A stretch of DNA of 64,000 nt from Tetrahymena thermophila SB210 (Eukaryota > Ciliophora > Oligohymenophorea > Hymenostomatida > Tetrahymenidae), in the NCBI RefSeq assembly GCF_000189635.1, contig NW_002476405.1, positions 124,001 to 188,000 on the forward strand, in the 5' to 3' direction. This document shows positions 1 to 12,300 of the stretch, piece after piece. The position numbers and the translations under genes were made by a program. Numbering within the stretch: the stretch's first letter is position 1; each line of letters starts with the position of its first letter. The notes below the pieces were generated by a model that saw nothing but the letters and a program-made list of their open reading frames with translations, did no database searches and was not told the origin of the DNA.

Positions 1-69
1 GGAAATATTTATTTAATTAATTTATATTTTAAAATATAAAATTTTAAAAAGATTAAATCTTAATTTTGA

Positions 70-160
70 AATCAAATCAGCATACATATATATAGATATA
101 TACCTAAATAACATTATTTATTTATCATACACACGTACGCCAACAATCTCAAAAAATGTT
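70..160 (-). promoter_or_regulatory. Conserved 3' element downstream of gene 1
   Basis: In the plus orientation the block opens with AATCAAATCAGCATACATA and closes with GCCAACAATCTCAAAA, with a variable AT spacer between. It ends about 39 bases past the TGA. The same block sits at nearly the same distance after all seven antigen-family genes. It is probably in the 3' UTR or at the 3' processing region; function is inferred from position and conservation only. Confidence 0.55.
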
Positions 161-196
161 TAATAATGATTGTATTTAGATTTATTTTGCTTATTT

Positions 197-895
197 TCAA
201 ATAAGTAAAGAAGCTACTAGCAATGCTGAAACAGCTATAACTGAAGAACTACTGCTAGAAGCTGCAACGCATTATGTATGATCTGAACTAGCTTTAACAT
301 TAGCAGAGTTCTTACCACCTGCATTACATACTTGGCAATCGCTATCAGTCCAATTACTATTTCTAGAGCAATTTCCACCAGTAGGATTTACGCAAGCTGT
401 ACCATAAGAATTAGCGAATTTGTTTTTTGAGCATGAAGTACAGAAGTTATCTGTTAAACCAGAATTAGGCATAGGAGCAGCTAAGCAAGATGTAATCACA
501 CAATTTGTTGTATCTGAAGCTTTTGTCCATGTAAATGCTGCAGAAGGGAGGGCACCGCAGCTAGAAGTAGGACAACTTCCTTATGATTAGCATGCAACAT
601 TACTACCTGCAGAAGGTGTGGAACTACATCCAGTTTAAGCAGCGTTAGCATAAGTATTTCCACTTTATGGGCAAGAAGTACAAAAAGTATCAAAAATATT
701 TGATAAGCTACCACCCACAGCAGTACAATCAGTAATTTTGAATTTGCCACCTGTAGTACTTGTAGTCCAAGTACTTGCACCAGCTGAACCACAAGTAGTA
801 GAGTCAGAAGTTGAATTACAAGTAGCATCTGCACCAGGGGTGCCAGCAAAAATCAAGGCTACTGAAAGAGAAAGTACTAATAATTTTTTAATCAT
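197..895 (-). CDS. Immobilization-antigen-like GPI-anchored surface protein, short form (gene 1)
   Basis: The frame runs from ATG at 895 to TGA at 197-199 and encodes 232 residues with no internal TGA. At least five glutamines are written TAA, so the ciliate nuclear code is required. The product starts MIKKLLVLSLSVALIFAG, a signal peptide, followed by paired-cysteine modules: a C...CG..W N-module, then FDTFCTSC, then the family block CLAAPMPNSGLTDNFC. Next comes one W-T-D-S-D-C-x-x-C module. It ends with a run of five Ser and a hydrophobic tail (VSALLVASLLI), typical of GPI attachment. Inferred role: a cysteine-rich coat protein on the cell and ciliary surface. The start is fixed by the signal peptide and an A-rich leader. 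The nearest relative in the window is the gene at 7655-8353, of identical length. The family assignment rests on architecture; the exact serotype gene is not identified. Confidence 0.88.
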
Positions 896-1258
896 TTTAC
901 TTTTTATTGAGAGTAGTTTTTTTAATTGGGTATTTAATTTAATTTTATTAAATATTACATTTTTAAAATTTTTTACATCTCAATTTAAAGATCAGGTTGA
1001 CATCTAAGTAAAATAAAATTATAAATATAGATTAAATTTTATTTACATTAGGAAGACTCTATAAATTGATTAATAAATTAGTCCTGCATGTGTTTTTACT
1101 TATGTTTATATGCTTAAGTAATCAATAGTAATCTTACAATTTTTTAATTTTTATGTGAATCAAATTTATCAGGTCATCAGAAAACTCAAATGCTTTTATT
1201 TGAAATAAATTTAGGTTTATATTATACAATTTAGTGATAAGTTTTCTAAATTCATTGG

Positions 1259-1358
1259 NNNNNNNNNNNNNNNNNNNNNNNNNNNNNNNNNNNNNNNNNN
1301 NNNNNNNNNNNNNNNNNNNNNNNNNNNNNNNNNNNNNNNNNNNNNNNNNNNNNNNNNN
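1259..1358. other. Assembly gap (100 N)
   Basis: The run is exactly 100 N, a placeholder length. The flanks align with 8690-8850 in block B, where about 120-130 bases occupy the equivalent position, so the real missing sequence is probably of that order and noncoding. Confidence 0.95.
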
Positions 1359-1715
1359 TAAACAGTTAGTAGTATTTATATCTATGTAAATAATATAATA
1401 TAAAAGCAAGTATATTCCTATAAATATAAAATTATTATCAAATTCTTAAATGGAAATTAAAATAATTAAATGATAAAACATTTATTTTTAAAGAATCAAT
1501 AAGACCTTTTACTCTCTTTTATAATAAAAGATAATCATTTATTAAGTCGTTATATAAAAAACATTAGTTTTTGAGATACTCAAAATGTTTATTGATGGCT
1601 TTTGACTTTGCTCAAATTTAAAACTTAGAACTTATGATTTATTGAGAAATTGAAAAGCTAACCAGTCTTCTAGTCTTCTAAGAAATATCTAACTTTAATT
1701 TACTCTTTATATTAT

Positions 1716-1850
1716 CTGGAGTAAAAATTATGATTACATATGCATGAATAAAAATAACAAATGGTAAAAAATTAAGAGATTTTCATAGACTTCTTAAATT
1801 CATATGAGTTAATTAAATTTATAATTGAAAGAATGAATAATTCGCATTAT
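1716..1850 (+). repeat. Segment inverted relative to 9174-9307
   Basis: The right part reads GAATGAATAATTCGCATTA, the reverse complement of the start of the 9174-9307 segment. The match continues in inverted order to the other end. Flanking sequence on both sides stays in the same orientation in the two blocks, so only this piece is flipped. Confidence 0.8.
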
Positions 1851-2639
1851 TTTGATAAATTGTAAACTAATTTTATAGATTTTTTAAATTAAATAAGCAG
1901 TGTAAGATAATTAGGAGGAGTGAATAATACTAATCATATTTAATTTAATCAAGAGGTCAAAAGAATTTATAGACTTCATAAATCAATTAAATTTCTGATA
2001 AAAGATATTTTGATTTTTTTTTGAAATGATTAAACATCAGCTTAAATTCTTTTTATTTATAACATTTGATTTTATTAAAAAAAAAAGTTTTAAAGCCCAA
2101 AATTAAAATATATTATAAATGAATTATTTTTATCATTAAATTTTTTTTAATAAATAATTATGATATATTCATTATTTAATAATAGATTTTATTATATTAA
2201 CTAACTGTTTTGAAATTTTTATATTCATTTACTTAAAGTGTTTTTATACATATAAATTAAACTTCTTCAATCAAGCTTAACTTTTTCTGAAGCTTAACAA
2301 ATTAAAAAAAATAAAACAGATGAAGATTCAAACTTTGATATTCAGGCAATAATTTTGTCATTTGATAGAAAAACAAATTAGATCAAAATTTAATTATTAC
2401 TTACTTAATTTTTATATGGCTTTTCCTAAACAAATAGATAGATATACGTATTAATTATTTTGATATGCAGAGATTGATACTAAATATTTTAACTTTATCT
2501 CAAAAGTAAATTACTAATTTGTTAGTTATAAAATAATGCTAAAATTTAATCAATTTTAAGAGTAGATAATTAAAAAATCTAATCTATTATAAATAAATAT
2601 TTTTTATAAAAAAATTTAAATTGTAAAATAATTGTTAAA

Positions 2640-4710
2640 TATTTTAAATTTAATATGCTTAAGAAAAAGAAATAGTCTACTTGCTTGCTTAGACTAAATA
2701 GAAAAATGTAATAAATTTTATTTACAAATTTGTAGACTATTTGTTCTATTAATTATTTGGTTTTTATTAATCACTAGAAGCCACAAAAAAAAGTATCTTT
2801 TCTTAATTGAAATAAGAATTTATTAATTCAAATTTATTCAATCTCATGATTAGCTTTCTTTTAAAATCCATAAAAATATTTTTACTATCAATCCTTAATT
2901 TCTAAAAATTTTAAATTCATCTAGCATTTTATTTATTAAGATTATTTAATTTCTTATTGTACTTTTAGGTTTTAAATATTTAGGAATTTTAATAAATAAA
3001 TAAATCTATTCTATAAAAAATAAATATTTTTATTTAAACAAATTTAAAAAGAAATAAATGTGGTTCAGAAAAGAAAATAGCATGCCATAACTAAATAAAA
3101 AAAATGTAATTGATTTTGTTTATAAATTTTGTAGACTATTTGTTAATTTTCCTTTTCTATTTATATATTGTTTTTACTAATAACTAGAAGCCACAAAAAA
3201 AAGTATCTTTTCTAAATTGAAATAAGAATTTATTAGTTCAAATTTATTCAATCTCATGATTAGTATTCTTTTGAAATCCATAAAAATATTTTTACTATCA
3301 ATCCTTAATTTCTAAAAATTTTAAATTCATCTAGCATTTTTTTATTAAGATTATTTTATTATTTATTCTACTTTTAAGTTTAAAATATTTAGGAATTTTT
3401 ATAAATAAATATATTCTATTCTATAAAAAATAAATATTTAATTTTAAAAAGAAATAAATGTGCTTCAGAAAAGAAAATAGCATGCCTTAACTAAATAAAA
3501 AAAATGTAATTGATTTTGTTTATAAATTTTGTAGACTATTTGTTAATTTTCCTTTTCTATTTATATATGGTTTTTATGGACCATTAAATGCTATTAAAAG
3601 ACGTATCTTTTCTAAATTGAAATAAGAAGATATTAGTGGAAATTTATTAAATTAATTAGCTTTCTTTCAAAATTCATTAAAAGAAATTTTACAATCAATA
3701 GTTAAAATGTAAACATTTTAAAATTCATCAAGCTTTTTATTTAAGAAGACTATTTTACTTTTGATTGTAATTTTAGGTTTAAAATATTAAGTAATTGTAA
3801 TAAATAAATAAAATAAATATATCCATAAAAAATAGGCATTCTATATTTAATAAAAAATTATAAATGTAAAATATTTATAAAATCATTTTAAAATCAAGTA
3901 ATTAAATGCATTTCAGAAAACAAAGTATTATGCATAAACTAAAATAAAAAAAAATAATTAATTTTGTTTATAAATTTTGTAGACTATTTGTTAATTTTCC
4001 TTTTCTGTTTATATCTGGTTTTCATGGAACATTAGAAGCTATTAAAAGTAGAATTTTTTCTAAATTAAAATAAGAAGATATTAGTGGAAATTTATTAAAT
4101 TAATTAGCTTTCTTTCAAAATTCATAACAAAAACGTTACAATCAATCATCAATTTGTAAACATTTTTAAATTCATCGATCTTTTTATCTTTGATTGTACT
4201 TTTAGGTTTAAAATATTTAGCAATTTTTATTAATAAAATAAATCTTTTCCATAAAAAATAAACATTCTATACTTAGTAAAAATAATAAAGAAAAAATAAT
4301 TTGTAAAATATTTTTAAAATCAAGTAATTATATGCCTTTCAGAAAACAAAGTATTTTCAATAAACTAAAATAAAAAAATGTAATTAATTTTGTTTATAAA
4401 TTTGTGGACTAATTGTTAACTTTTTATTTTCTATTTATTTCTGTTTTTTATGAGTGATTGTAAGATAATAAAAAGCAGTATCTCTTTGAAATTAAAACAA
4501 GAATTTATAGTTCAAATTTACTAAATTTCATAGTTAATTTTTATTCAATATCTATAAAAATACTTTATGCAATCAATCCTCAGTTTGCAAAAAATTTTTG
4601 AATAAATCAAACATTTTATTTATCACTATTATATTATTATTGATTGTACTTTTAGGTTTAAAATTATAGATGTATTCAATAAAATATTTAGTTTAAGTTG
4701 GTATATAATA
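2640..4710 (+). repeat. Tandem array, five diverged units of about 400-446 bp
   Basis: Each unit carries the GTAGACTATTTGTT motif (near 2731, 3131, 3531, 3979 and a variant near 4404). In the first units this is followed by a tract reading AACTAGAAGCCACAAAAAAA, and then by a shared AT-rich body. Units two and three are the most alike; units four and five are more diverged. Block B has a single partial unit near 10131-10320, so the array expanded after or during the A/B duplication. Confidence 0.85.
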
Positions 4711-5889
4711 GAAATAAAGATAAAACTATGAATATTAATAATAATCCATACTTGTTTATTTTAAAATTATTGTCCCTTTATCAAATAATATTGGCTATGA
4801 TTTATTTATCAAAATGATAAAATAATTATGATATTATGATAATATTTTCTATGTTTTTTTTATATTAGAAAATGATAAAAGATATATATATATATATCTT
4901 AGGTGTAGCTGAAAAGTTAAAGGAAGATATTTTACTTAGATATTTTTATAGTGAACTTAAAATGAACAAATAGATTGTACTTTAATATTGCATTTTTATA
5001 TAGAGGACATTTTTATATAAAGTATCAATTATAAATAAATTAATTTTTAAAAATATAAATTGTAATGAGAAGAATAAGGCTCTTTAATGACATTTAAAAC
5101 TCTCATTTATAATAGAAAATATAAACATAAAAGTTTTTAAATAAGACATAATGCTTTTGAGTAAGAAATAAATAAATGACTTTTTCTCTTTATTTAGATA
5201 AATTAGAATCAATTTTTTTTTCTAAAGTTCTATTTAGATTTTGGAAAAATAAATAAAATTGCAAATCTGAAATTTCAAATTGACAAATTTATAATTTAAA
5301 CGTATGAATTTTTTGAATTTATGATATTAGTAGAGTAGACCTTATATTAAATATAATCAGCATTTTCATAATTTTATAACAAACAAACTATGTTTAGATT
5401 TTTTAGAAAAGTAAAAATAGACTAATTTAAAATAAAATAGAATTTTTTAATTTGAATTAATCAATAAATTTAACTTTTAATGCAATTTTTAATAATGAAT
5501 TAAATATCAACTAATAAAATAATTAATTTTATTATTATTTTCTAACTATTATTTAGAGTACAGTAATTAAATATAAATAAAATAATAAATACTTAATTTA
5601 TAAAATAATATTTAAAACAAATAAAAAAGTTTAGAAATTGGTTTCGAACTCACAAAAGAAAAAGAAAAAATATTTAGCTGAGGTTTTAATTAATTTTTCA
5701 ATCAAGAAATCTAAATTTTTAATCAAACAATTATCTATGAATTAAACATTTTTCCATTCATATTATTAATAATTTATTGATTTAAATGAAAAACTTAGAA
5801 TTTTATTTCAAAAATAAAATTTTTAGCAAATAATTAATTTTTTTAATAGTTTTTTCATTATTACTATTGTGGATGATCGATTTAACTAA

Positions 5890-6100
5890 TTGAGAAAGTT
5901 AATATGTAAAAAGAACAATAATCCAGCCAGATTTTTCTTGTTTGTTTTTCCATATAATTTAAAATTTTTGTATTACCGTATTATCTCTAAACTTGGCCCT
6001 CTGTTTTCTGCAAAACCGACCAAGGATATCAAAATTTTCAGTGAATACATTTTCGACCTACCTCGGCTGACCGAATAGTGGGTCTTATCGAGGGAATAAG
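5890..6100 (+). other. Compositionally odd patch with an ORF fragment and a hairpin
   Basis: The stretch 5937-6093 is richer in G and C than its surroundings. It reads openly on the plus strand, with fragments such as SKLGPLFSAKPTKDIKIFSE followed by a D-L-P-R-L-T-E end and then TAG, which would be Gln in ciliate code. The 3' end can fold: CCTCG (6061-6065) pairs with CGAGG (6089-6093), and GACC (6069-6072) with GGTC (6081-6084). I do not recognise the peptide. There is no ATG at the beginning of the open stretch (it opens with TTG). It could be a relic exon, an inserted fragment or a structured RNA. Confidence 0.35.
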
Positions 6101-7535
6101 GTAAATAATATATGTTGCACAAATTTATAATAGGTCTCACTAACTTATTTATTCAAATATATTAAGCAATTTATTTTTCCTAAACAAAAGTTTATTGAAA
6201 GATTTAAAAAAAAAAATTAATTGAAATTTAGAATGTAAAGGTAAACTTAATTTTATTAATAAAATATATTTATAATAAGTCTCACTAACTTATTTATTGA
6301 AATATATTAATGAATTTTTCCAAAACAAAAGTGTATGGAAAGATTTAAAAAAATATATTATAATTTAGATTATAAAAGGTAAACTTAATTTAATAAATAA
6401 ATAAATATAATTTTTATCCTTTTTCAAGCCTTACAAAGCTATTATTAATTCATAATATTGTATACATAAATTAATAATTGCCAAAAAATATGAAAAATAT
6501 TAGTATTAAAAAAAATTAGTTGAATTGTTTATTTAAGGATTAAATTAGTTATCATACACGATAAAGAATATATTTAAATTACGAACAGTTAAATAAAAAT
6601 TTAGAAATGATTATTAAATTACAACTTTCTATAAAAAACACATCTTTTGATCACAAAGTAAGAAGGATATTGAAATAAATAAATAAATCAGATATTTCCC
6701 ATTAAATTTGTAGTGAAAATTAAAATCTTTAAAACTATTAATAAATTAAAATAAGAATTATTAATGAAGAATAAATATATTTCATGTTAAATAATAATTT
6801 AAATCTCTTTGGAAAGGGTGTTATTAATATTTAATAGAAATTTAATAAGAGTTCGCTTTAAATCAATTTTAAATGAATATTTTAGATCATAAAAAATAGG
6901 TTAAAGCAAAATCATTATAATAAAATTTTTTAAAAAATATTAATTTCTATTAGAAAGATAAATAGTTATAGGTGTAAACTATCGCTATTTATCTCTCTGT
7001 TACAAAAAAAAAAATCTGCTATTAACAATAGAACCTTATACTATTTTTTTGGTTTTTAATAATTGAAATTATATGAATCGATTAAAAATAATAATAAATT
7101 TTTTATCATTTAACTAAATTTGTAAAAACCTTTAAAAATTTAAACTCAAAATCCAACAAAAATAAATTTTTGGATGTAATAATAAACACAATTTCATAAT
7201 TTAGATCTTTATCTCATTTAATTGGGAATTATAAGCATTTTTGATTAGAAATATATTCTTTAGGCAACAAAGAGTGTACATATGCTAATTAAATATGATT
7301 GAAAAATATTAGAAATCATGGCTTCTACTTACATCAATAATATTATCATATTATATTCTTTTTTAACAATTCATCAATAAAAAAATAGATAAACTTATTA
7401 ACAAATTTTTTTGCATTATTATTAATTAATAATGATAAAGATATTTAATTTTTAACTTTCTTTAGAAGAAATATTTATTTACATAAATTTATATTTAAAA
7501 ATATAAAATTGTGAAAAGATTAAATCTTAATTTTG

Positions 7536-7620
7536 AAATCAAATCAGCATACATATACATATATATATAGAGAGAGAGATACCTAAATAATTACACATAC
7601 ATACGCCAACAATCTCAAAA
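7536..7620 (-). promoter_or_regulatory. Conserved 3' element downstream of gene 2
   Basis: The same bipartite block as after gene 1 (AATCAAATCAGCATACATA ... GCCAACAATCTCAAAA). It ends about 35 bases beyond the TGA, with a short TA/GA dinucleotide run in the spacer. Confidence 0.55.
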
Positions 7621-7654
7621 AATGTTTAATGATTGTAATTACATTTGCTTATTT

Positions 7655-8353
7655 TCAAATAAGTAAAGAAGCTACGAGCAATGCTGAAACAGCTATAACT
7701 GAAGAGCTACTAGAAGCTGCAACACATGATGATTTATCTGAACTAGCTTTAACATTAGCAGAATTATTACCACCTGCATTACATAATTTGCAATCATCAT
7801 CAGTCCAATTAGTTTTTCTAGTGCAACTTCCATTAGCAGGATTTACACAAGCTGTTCCATAAGCGTTAGCGAATTTGTTAGTACTTTGGCATGAATTACA
7901 GAAGTTATCTGTTAAACCAGAATTAGGCATAGGAGCAGATAAGCAAGATGTAATAAAACAATTATTTGCATCTGAAGCCTTTGACCATGTAAATGCTGGA
8001 GAAGGGAGGGCACCGCAGGTATTAGTAGTACAAGCATTTCCTTATTAACATGCAACATTAGTACCTGCAACAGCTGTGCTAACACATCCACTTTTACTAG
8101 AGTTAGCATAAATATTTGAATTTCCACCTTATGGGCAAGAAGCACAGAAAGTATCATAAATATTTGAAAAGCTATTACCGACATTATTACATTCAGAAAT
8201 TTTGAATTTGCCAGAAGCACCTTAAGTCCAAGTACTTGCAGCAGCTGAACCACAAGTAGTAGAGTCAGTAGTTGAATTGCAATTAACATCAACACCAGCA
8301 GCAGCAAAAATTAAGGCTACTGAAAGAGAAAGTACTAATAATTTTTTAATCAT
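7655..8353 (-). CDS. Immobilization-antigen-like GPI-anchored surface protein, short form (gene 2)
   Basis: ATG at 8353 to TGA at 7655-7657; 232 residues. I read every codon and found no in-frame TGA; four Gln codons are TAA. It begins MIKKLLVLSLSVALIFAAAG (signal peptide). Cysteine modules follow in the same order as gene 1: CNSTTDSTTCG, YDTFCASC, CLSAPMPNSGLTDNFCNSC, and a final WTDDDCKLCNAGG module. The tail is Ser-rich and hydrophobic (SVIAVSALLVASLLI), a GPI-attachment signal. Inferred role: surface coat antigen. It is the paralogue of gene 1 in a duplicated block, and most differences fall between the cysteines, as expected for surface loops. Confidence 0.9.
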
Positions 8354-9173
8354 TTTACTTTTTTATTGAGAGTAGTTTTTTTAATTTTGTATTTAATTTA
8401 ATTTTATTAAATATTACATTTTTTAAATTTTTTACATCTCAATTTATAGATCAGGTTGAGGAAAATAAAATGATAAATATAGATTAAATTTTATTTACAT
8501 TAGTAAGGCTACATAGATTGATTAATAAATTAGTTCTGCATGTATTTTTACTTATGTTTATGTGCTTAAGTAATCAAAAGTAATCTTACAATTTTTTAAT
8601 TTTTATCTGAATCAAATTTATCAGGTCATCAGAAAACTCAAATGCTTTTATTAGAAATTAATTTAGGTAAACATTATACAATTTAATGATAAGTTTTCTA
8701 AATTCTATGGATGTTTTAAGCAAACATTTTTCTTTATTTTAAAATATTTATTGTGAATTTTTAAGATTTTAGAATTAAATCTAGTTAATTGTAGTGTTAT
8801 TTTGGTCATATAATAAAATCAATTAACAATAAATTGTAGTTATCTCCATGTAAATAAAATAATATAAAAGCAAGTATATTACTATAAAATAAAATTATTT
8901 CAAATTCTTAAATAGAAATTAAAATAATTATATGATAAAACATTTATTTTTAAAGCATCTATAAGACCTTTTATTCTCTTTTAAAATAAAAGATAACAAT
9001 TAGTTAAGTGATTATACAAAAAACATTAGTTTTTGCGATACTCAAAATTTTTTTGATGACTTTTGACTTTGCTCAAATTTAATATTTAGAACTTAAGAGT
9101 TATTGAGAAATAGAAAATCTAACCAGCCAGACTTTGAAAAACTAAGAAACATCTAACTTTAATTTACACTTTT

Positions 9174-9307
9174 CATAAATGCGAATTATTCATTCTTTCA
9201 ATTATAACTTTAATTAACTGTACATGAATTTAAGAAGTCTATTAAAATCTCTAAATTTTTTACCAAAATCTTAATCATGTATACTTATCATAATTATTAC
9301 ACCAGGA
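9174..9307 (-). repeat. Segment inverted relative to 1716-1850
   Basis: It reads TGCGAATTATTCATTCTTTC at its left end and a TAATTATTACACCAGG-like right end, the reverse complement of block A's segment. The outer flanks (…ATCTAACTTTAATTTA on the left, GTAAACTAATTTTATAG on the right) match block A in direct orientation. Confidence 0.8.
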
Positions 9308-12300
9308 AATCTGATCAATAGTAAACTAATTTTATAGATTTTTTAAATTAAATAAGCAGTGCAGTGTAAGATAATTAAGAGGAGTGAAAAATACTAATCA
9401 CATTTTAAATAAATCAAGAGGTCAAAAAAATTTTATAGACTTCATAAATCAATTTAATTTCTGATTAAAGTAATTTTGATTATTTTTCAAATTATCAAAC
9501 ATTAGCCTAAATTCTTATTATTTATAACATTTTGATGATTTTATTAAAAAGAAAAAAGTTTTATGCCCTAAAATATATTATAAACATGAATTATTTTTTA
9601 TTATTGAACTTCTTTTTTGTAAATAATTATGATATATTGATTAATTAATAATAGATTTCATAGTATTAAGTAACTGTTTTGAAATTTTCATGGTAATTTA
9701 CTTAAAGTATTGTATGCATATAAATTAAACTTCTTCAAGCTTAACTTTTTCTGAAGCTTAACAAATAAAAAAAATCAAATAGATAAAGATTAAAACTTCG
9801 ATATTAAAGTATTAATTTTGTCTTTTTAATGATAAACAAATTAGGTAAAAATTTAATTAGATTACTTTATATGGGTTTACATTATCGAATAAATAGATAT
9901 ACGTATTAATTATTTTTATATGCAGAAAGTAATACTAAATATTTTAACTTTATCTCTAAAGTAAATTATTAATATATTATAAAATAAAGCTAAAATTTAA
10001 TAAATTTTAAGATTCAATAAATAAAAAAATCTAATCTATTATAAATAAATAAATATTCTTTATAAAAAAATTTTAATTGTAAAATAATTATTGAATATTT
10101 TAAATTTAATGTGCTTAAGGAAATAAAATAGTCTGCTAGCTTAAACTAAATAAATTTTATTTACAAAATTGTAGACTATTTGTTATATTCATCTATTCTA
10201 TTAATATTTGATTTTTATCAATCACTAGAAGCCATTAAAGAAGAGAAGTGTCTTTTATAAATTGAAGTAAGAAACTATTAGTTCAAATTTATCCAATTTC
10301 ATGATTAGTTTTCTTTTAAAATTGTAATAGGAAGATTAAGGTTTTTTAATGGCATTTAAAACTCTTTTTTATAATAGAGAAATATAAATATTAAAGTTAT
10401 TAAATAAAATATAATTCCTTTCAGAAAGAAAGAAATAAATATACAACTTTTTTCTCTTGCTTGATTTAGATAATAAATTAGAATCAATTTTTTCTTCTAA
10501 AGTTCTTTTAGATTTAAAGAAAAATTAATAAAATTGCAAATCTGAAATTTTAAATTGACAAATTTATAATTTAAACATGAGAATTTTATGAATTTATACT
10601 TTTAATATAGCTAATCCTTAATTAAAATATCACAAACTGTGTAGGTACAGATGGTGAAATTTCATTTAATTTTTATGATTTAAAGCTAATTTTACACTTT
10701 TTAAAATTTATGAATATTTCATTAAATGGTTTGTCAGTAAATGAAATAACACCCTCTCTCTCAGTTTTCTTATAATTTTTTAGCTTGATAGAGTCAAAGC
10801 GGTGTGTAGAATACATTCATAATAATTAGAAAAGATATTAATAAAAAATTATTTAATTTCAATAAATACGAAGAGTAAAAAATACTACTATATTTAGTTA
10901 GAAAGCTTCTTACATAAAATTATGGAAGTCTATAAAATTAAATTTTGTTACAAATGATCTTAAATCACTGTTTGCATTAATTAATAAATTCATTGGTATT
11001 TATTTTATCGAACTTCTTATTTAATACTATTACTACAATTGGAATCTTGTTCTAATCGAAAAGTATTATCTTATCTACATTTTGTAATATGAAAATCCTA
11101 AGAATACTTATTTCTTTTAATAGAATAACAGAAAGCTGTTTATAAAAAACTTTTTTGAAAATATTTTTTTATAATTAAAATCCATTAAAATTAAATTGTT
11201 TTACATAAAAAAGTATTTTCATATAAAAGAAATATTGTTTCATTTTTATGAGGCAAATTAATTTGTACTAAGAAATTTAGTTTAAGATTCTATATTTATC
11301 AATCTTTTGCTTGAACCGTTGCTATAACTTAAAGTGAATTATTATAATATTTACTTTGTTCTTGAATTAATATTTTTTGATTTACACTATTACTAAGATA
11401 GTTTTTATATTTTATAGATCAAAAGAAATTTAATTCGAGCAAGTCTAAATGCAATACTTAGTTTTACAGCTAAAAAATAATAGATTTTATCTTACTATAA
11501 AAACATATTTATTACATGTATTTAATTTGTAAATTTATGTAAAAAAAAATACTAATTATAGATTATGTTAATAGTAAGATATAAGATATATATTATAATA
11601 TCTATTTAAATATTTGCCAAACATTTATTCTACCTCAATATTTTTAAAAATTAATAATCAGACTGAAAATTCAAAAAATAAGTGAAATCATTATTTTAAA
11701 ATTTTCTTTTAATTTATAAAAAATATTTATTATACTACTAAATATTTATTTACTACTTATTATATAATTATTCAAGAATAGCTATATAAACTTCTAACAT
11801 TTCCTCATTTAATTCTATAAAATAAGTACTCATCAACTCCTACTTATTAATTTTCATATTTGGCTATACTCATTTTATCTTTTGAAAACTAAGAAATCTT
11901 ATAAAACAACTAATAATAGAGTTTTTTTATAAATTTTAAAGTAATTTTACCATAAAAGTTATTTATTTAACTAGCATTTTAAAGTTTAATAATTATTTGA
12001 AAAAAAGTTAATAATATTAGTATGAAAATTTACTATTTTGAATAATGTTTTTTACTTCTTTATTAAATTTTATATTACACAAAGGGCATTGATTAATATT
12101 CTCTTTTAGGTAATTATTTATCTATATTCTGTAGGTATGAAAGAGATAAAAATACAATAAAGTCCTTATTTGAGTCACAATTATCAATTATTTTCTACTT
12201 TACTTATTATTCACTCATTTTTATTAATATTTAATAGCAAAATTATTTACTTTAAAAATATAAATTAATAATGAAATAAAATTAATTGAACTATACATAA

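Larger units (their letters stand above)
1..5360. repeat. Duplicated block A (pairs with about 7450-10640)
   Basis: Gene 1, its 3' element, upstream DNA and a long noncoding stretch line up in order with gene 2 and its surroundings. Shared landmarks include the downstream element, the upstream sequence around 1130-1250 versus 8575-8700, and the tract around 5270-5300 versus 10545-10575. Block A is longer mainly because it carries extra tandem units between about 2860 and 5060. One internal segment (about 1716-1850) is inverted relative to block B. Confidence 0.85.
896..7654. other. Gene-free AT-rich interval between genes 1 and 2
   Basis: No convincing gene is seen. The interval holds the presumed promoter of gene 1 (about 896-1100), a 100-N gap, the rest of duplicated block A, a five-unit tandem array (about 2640-4710) and a compositionally odd patch at about 5940-6093. 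The remainder is low-complexity AT sequence with frequent TGA in all frames. Confidence 0.7.
7450..10640. repeat. Duplicated block B (pairs with 1-5360)
   Basis: This copy carries gene 2 and matches block A along its length, with only one partial unit of the 430-bp tandem repeat. It holds the opposite orientation of the inverted segment at 9174-9307. Homology fades near 10640. Confidence 0.85.

Noticed and set aside
738-1007. Plus-strand 89-codon frame overlapping gene 1
   Set aside because: It is the antisense shadow of gene 1's N-terminus, continuing into AT-rich leader DNA.
1134-1409. Minus-strand frame across the first gap
   Set aside because: It exists only because N bases do not create stops.
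5636-5656. tRNA B-box-like GGTTTCGAACTCAC
   Set aside because: No acceptor stem, anticodon arm or A box could be found around it on either strand.
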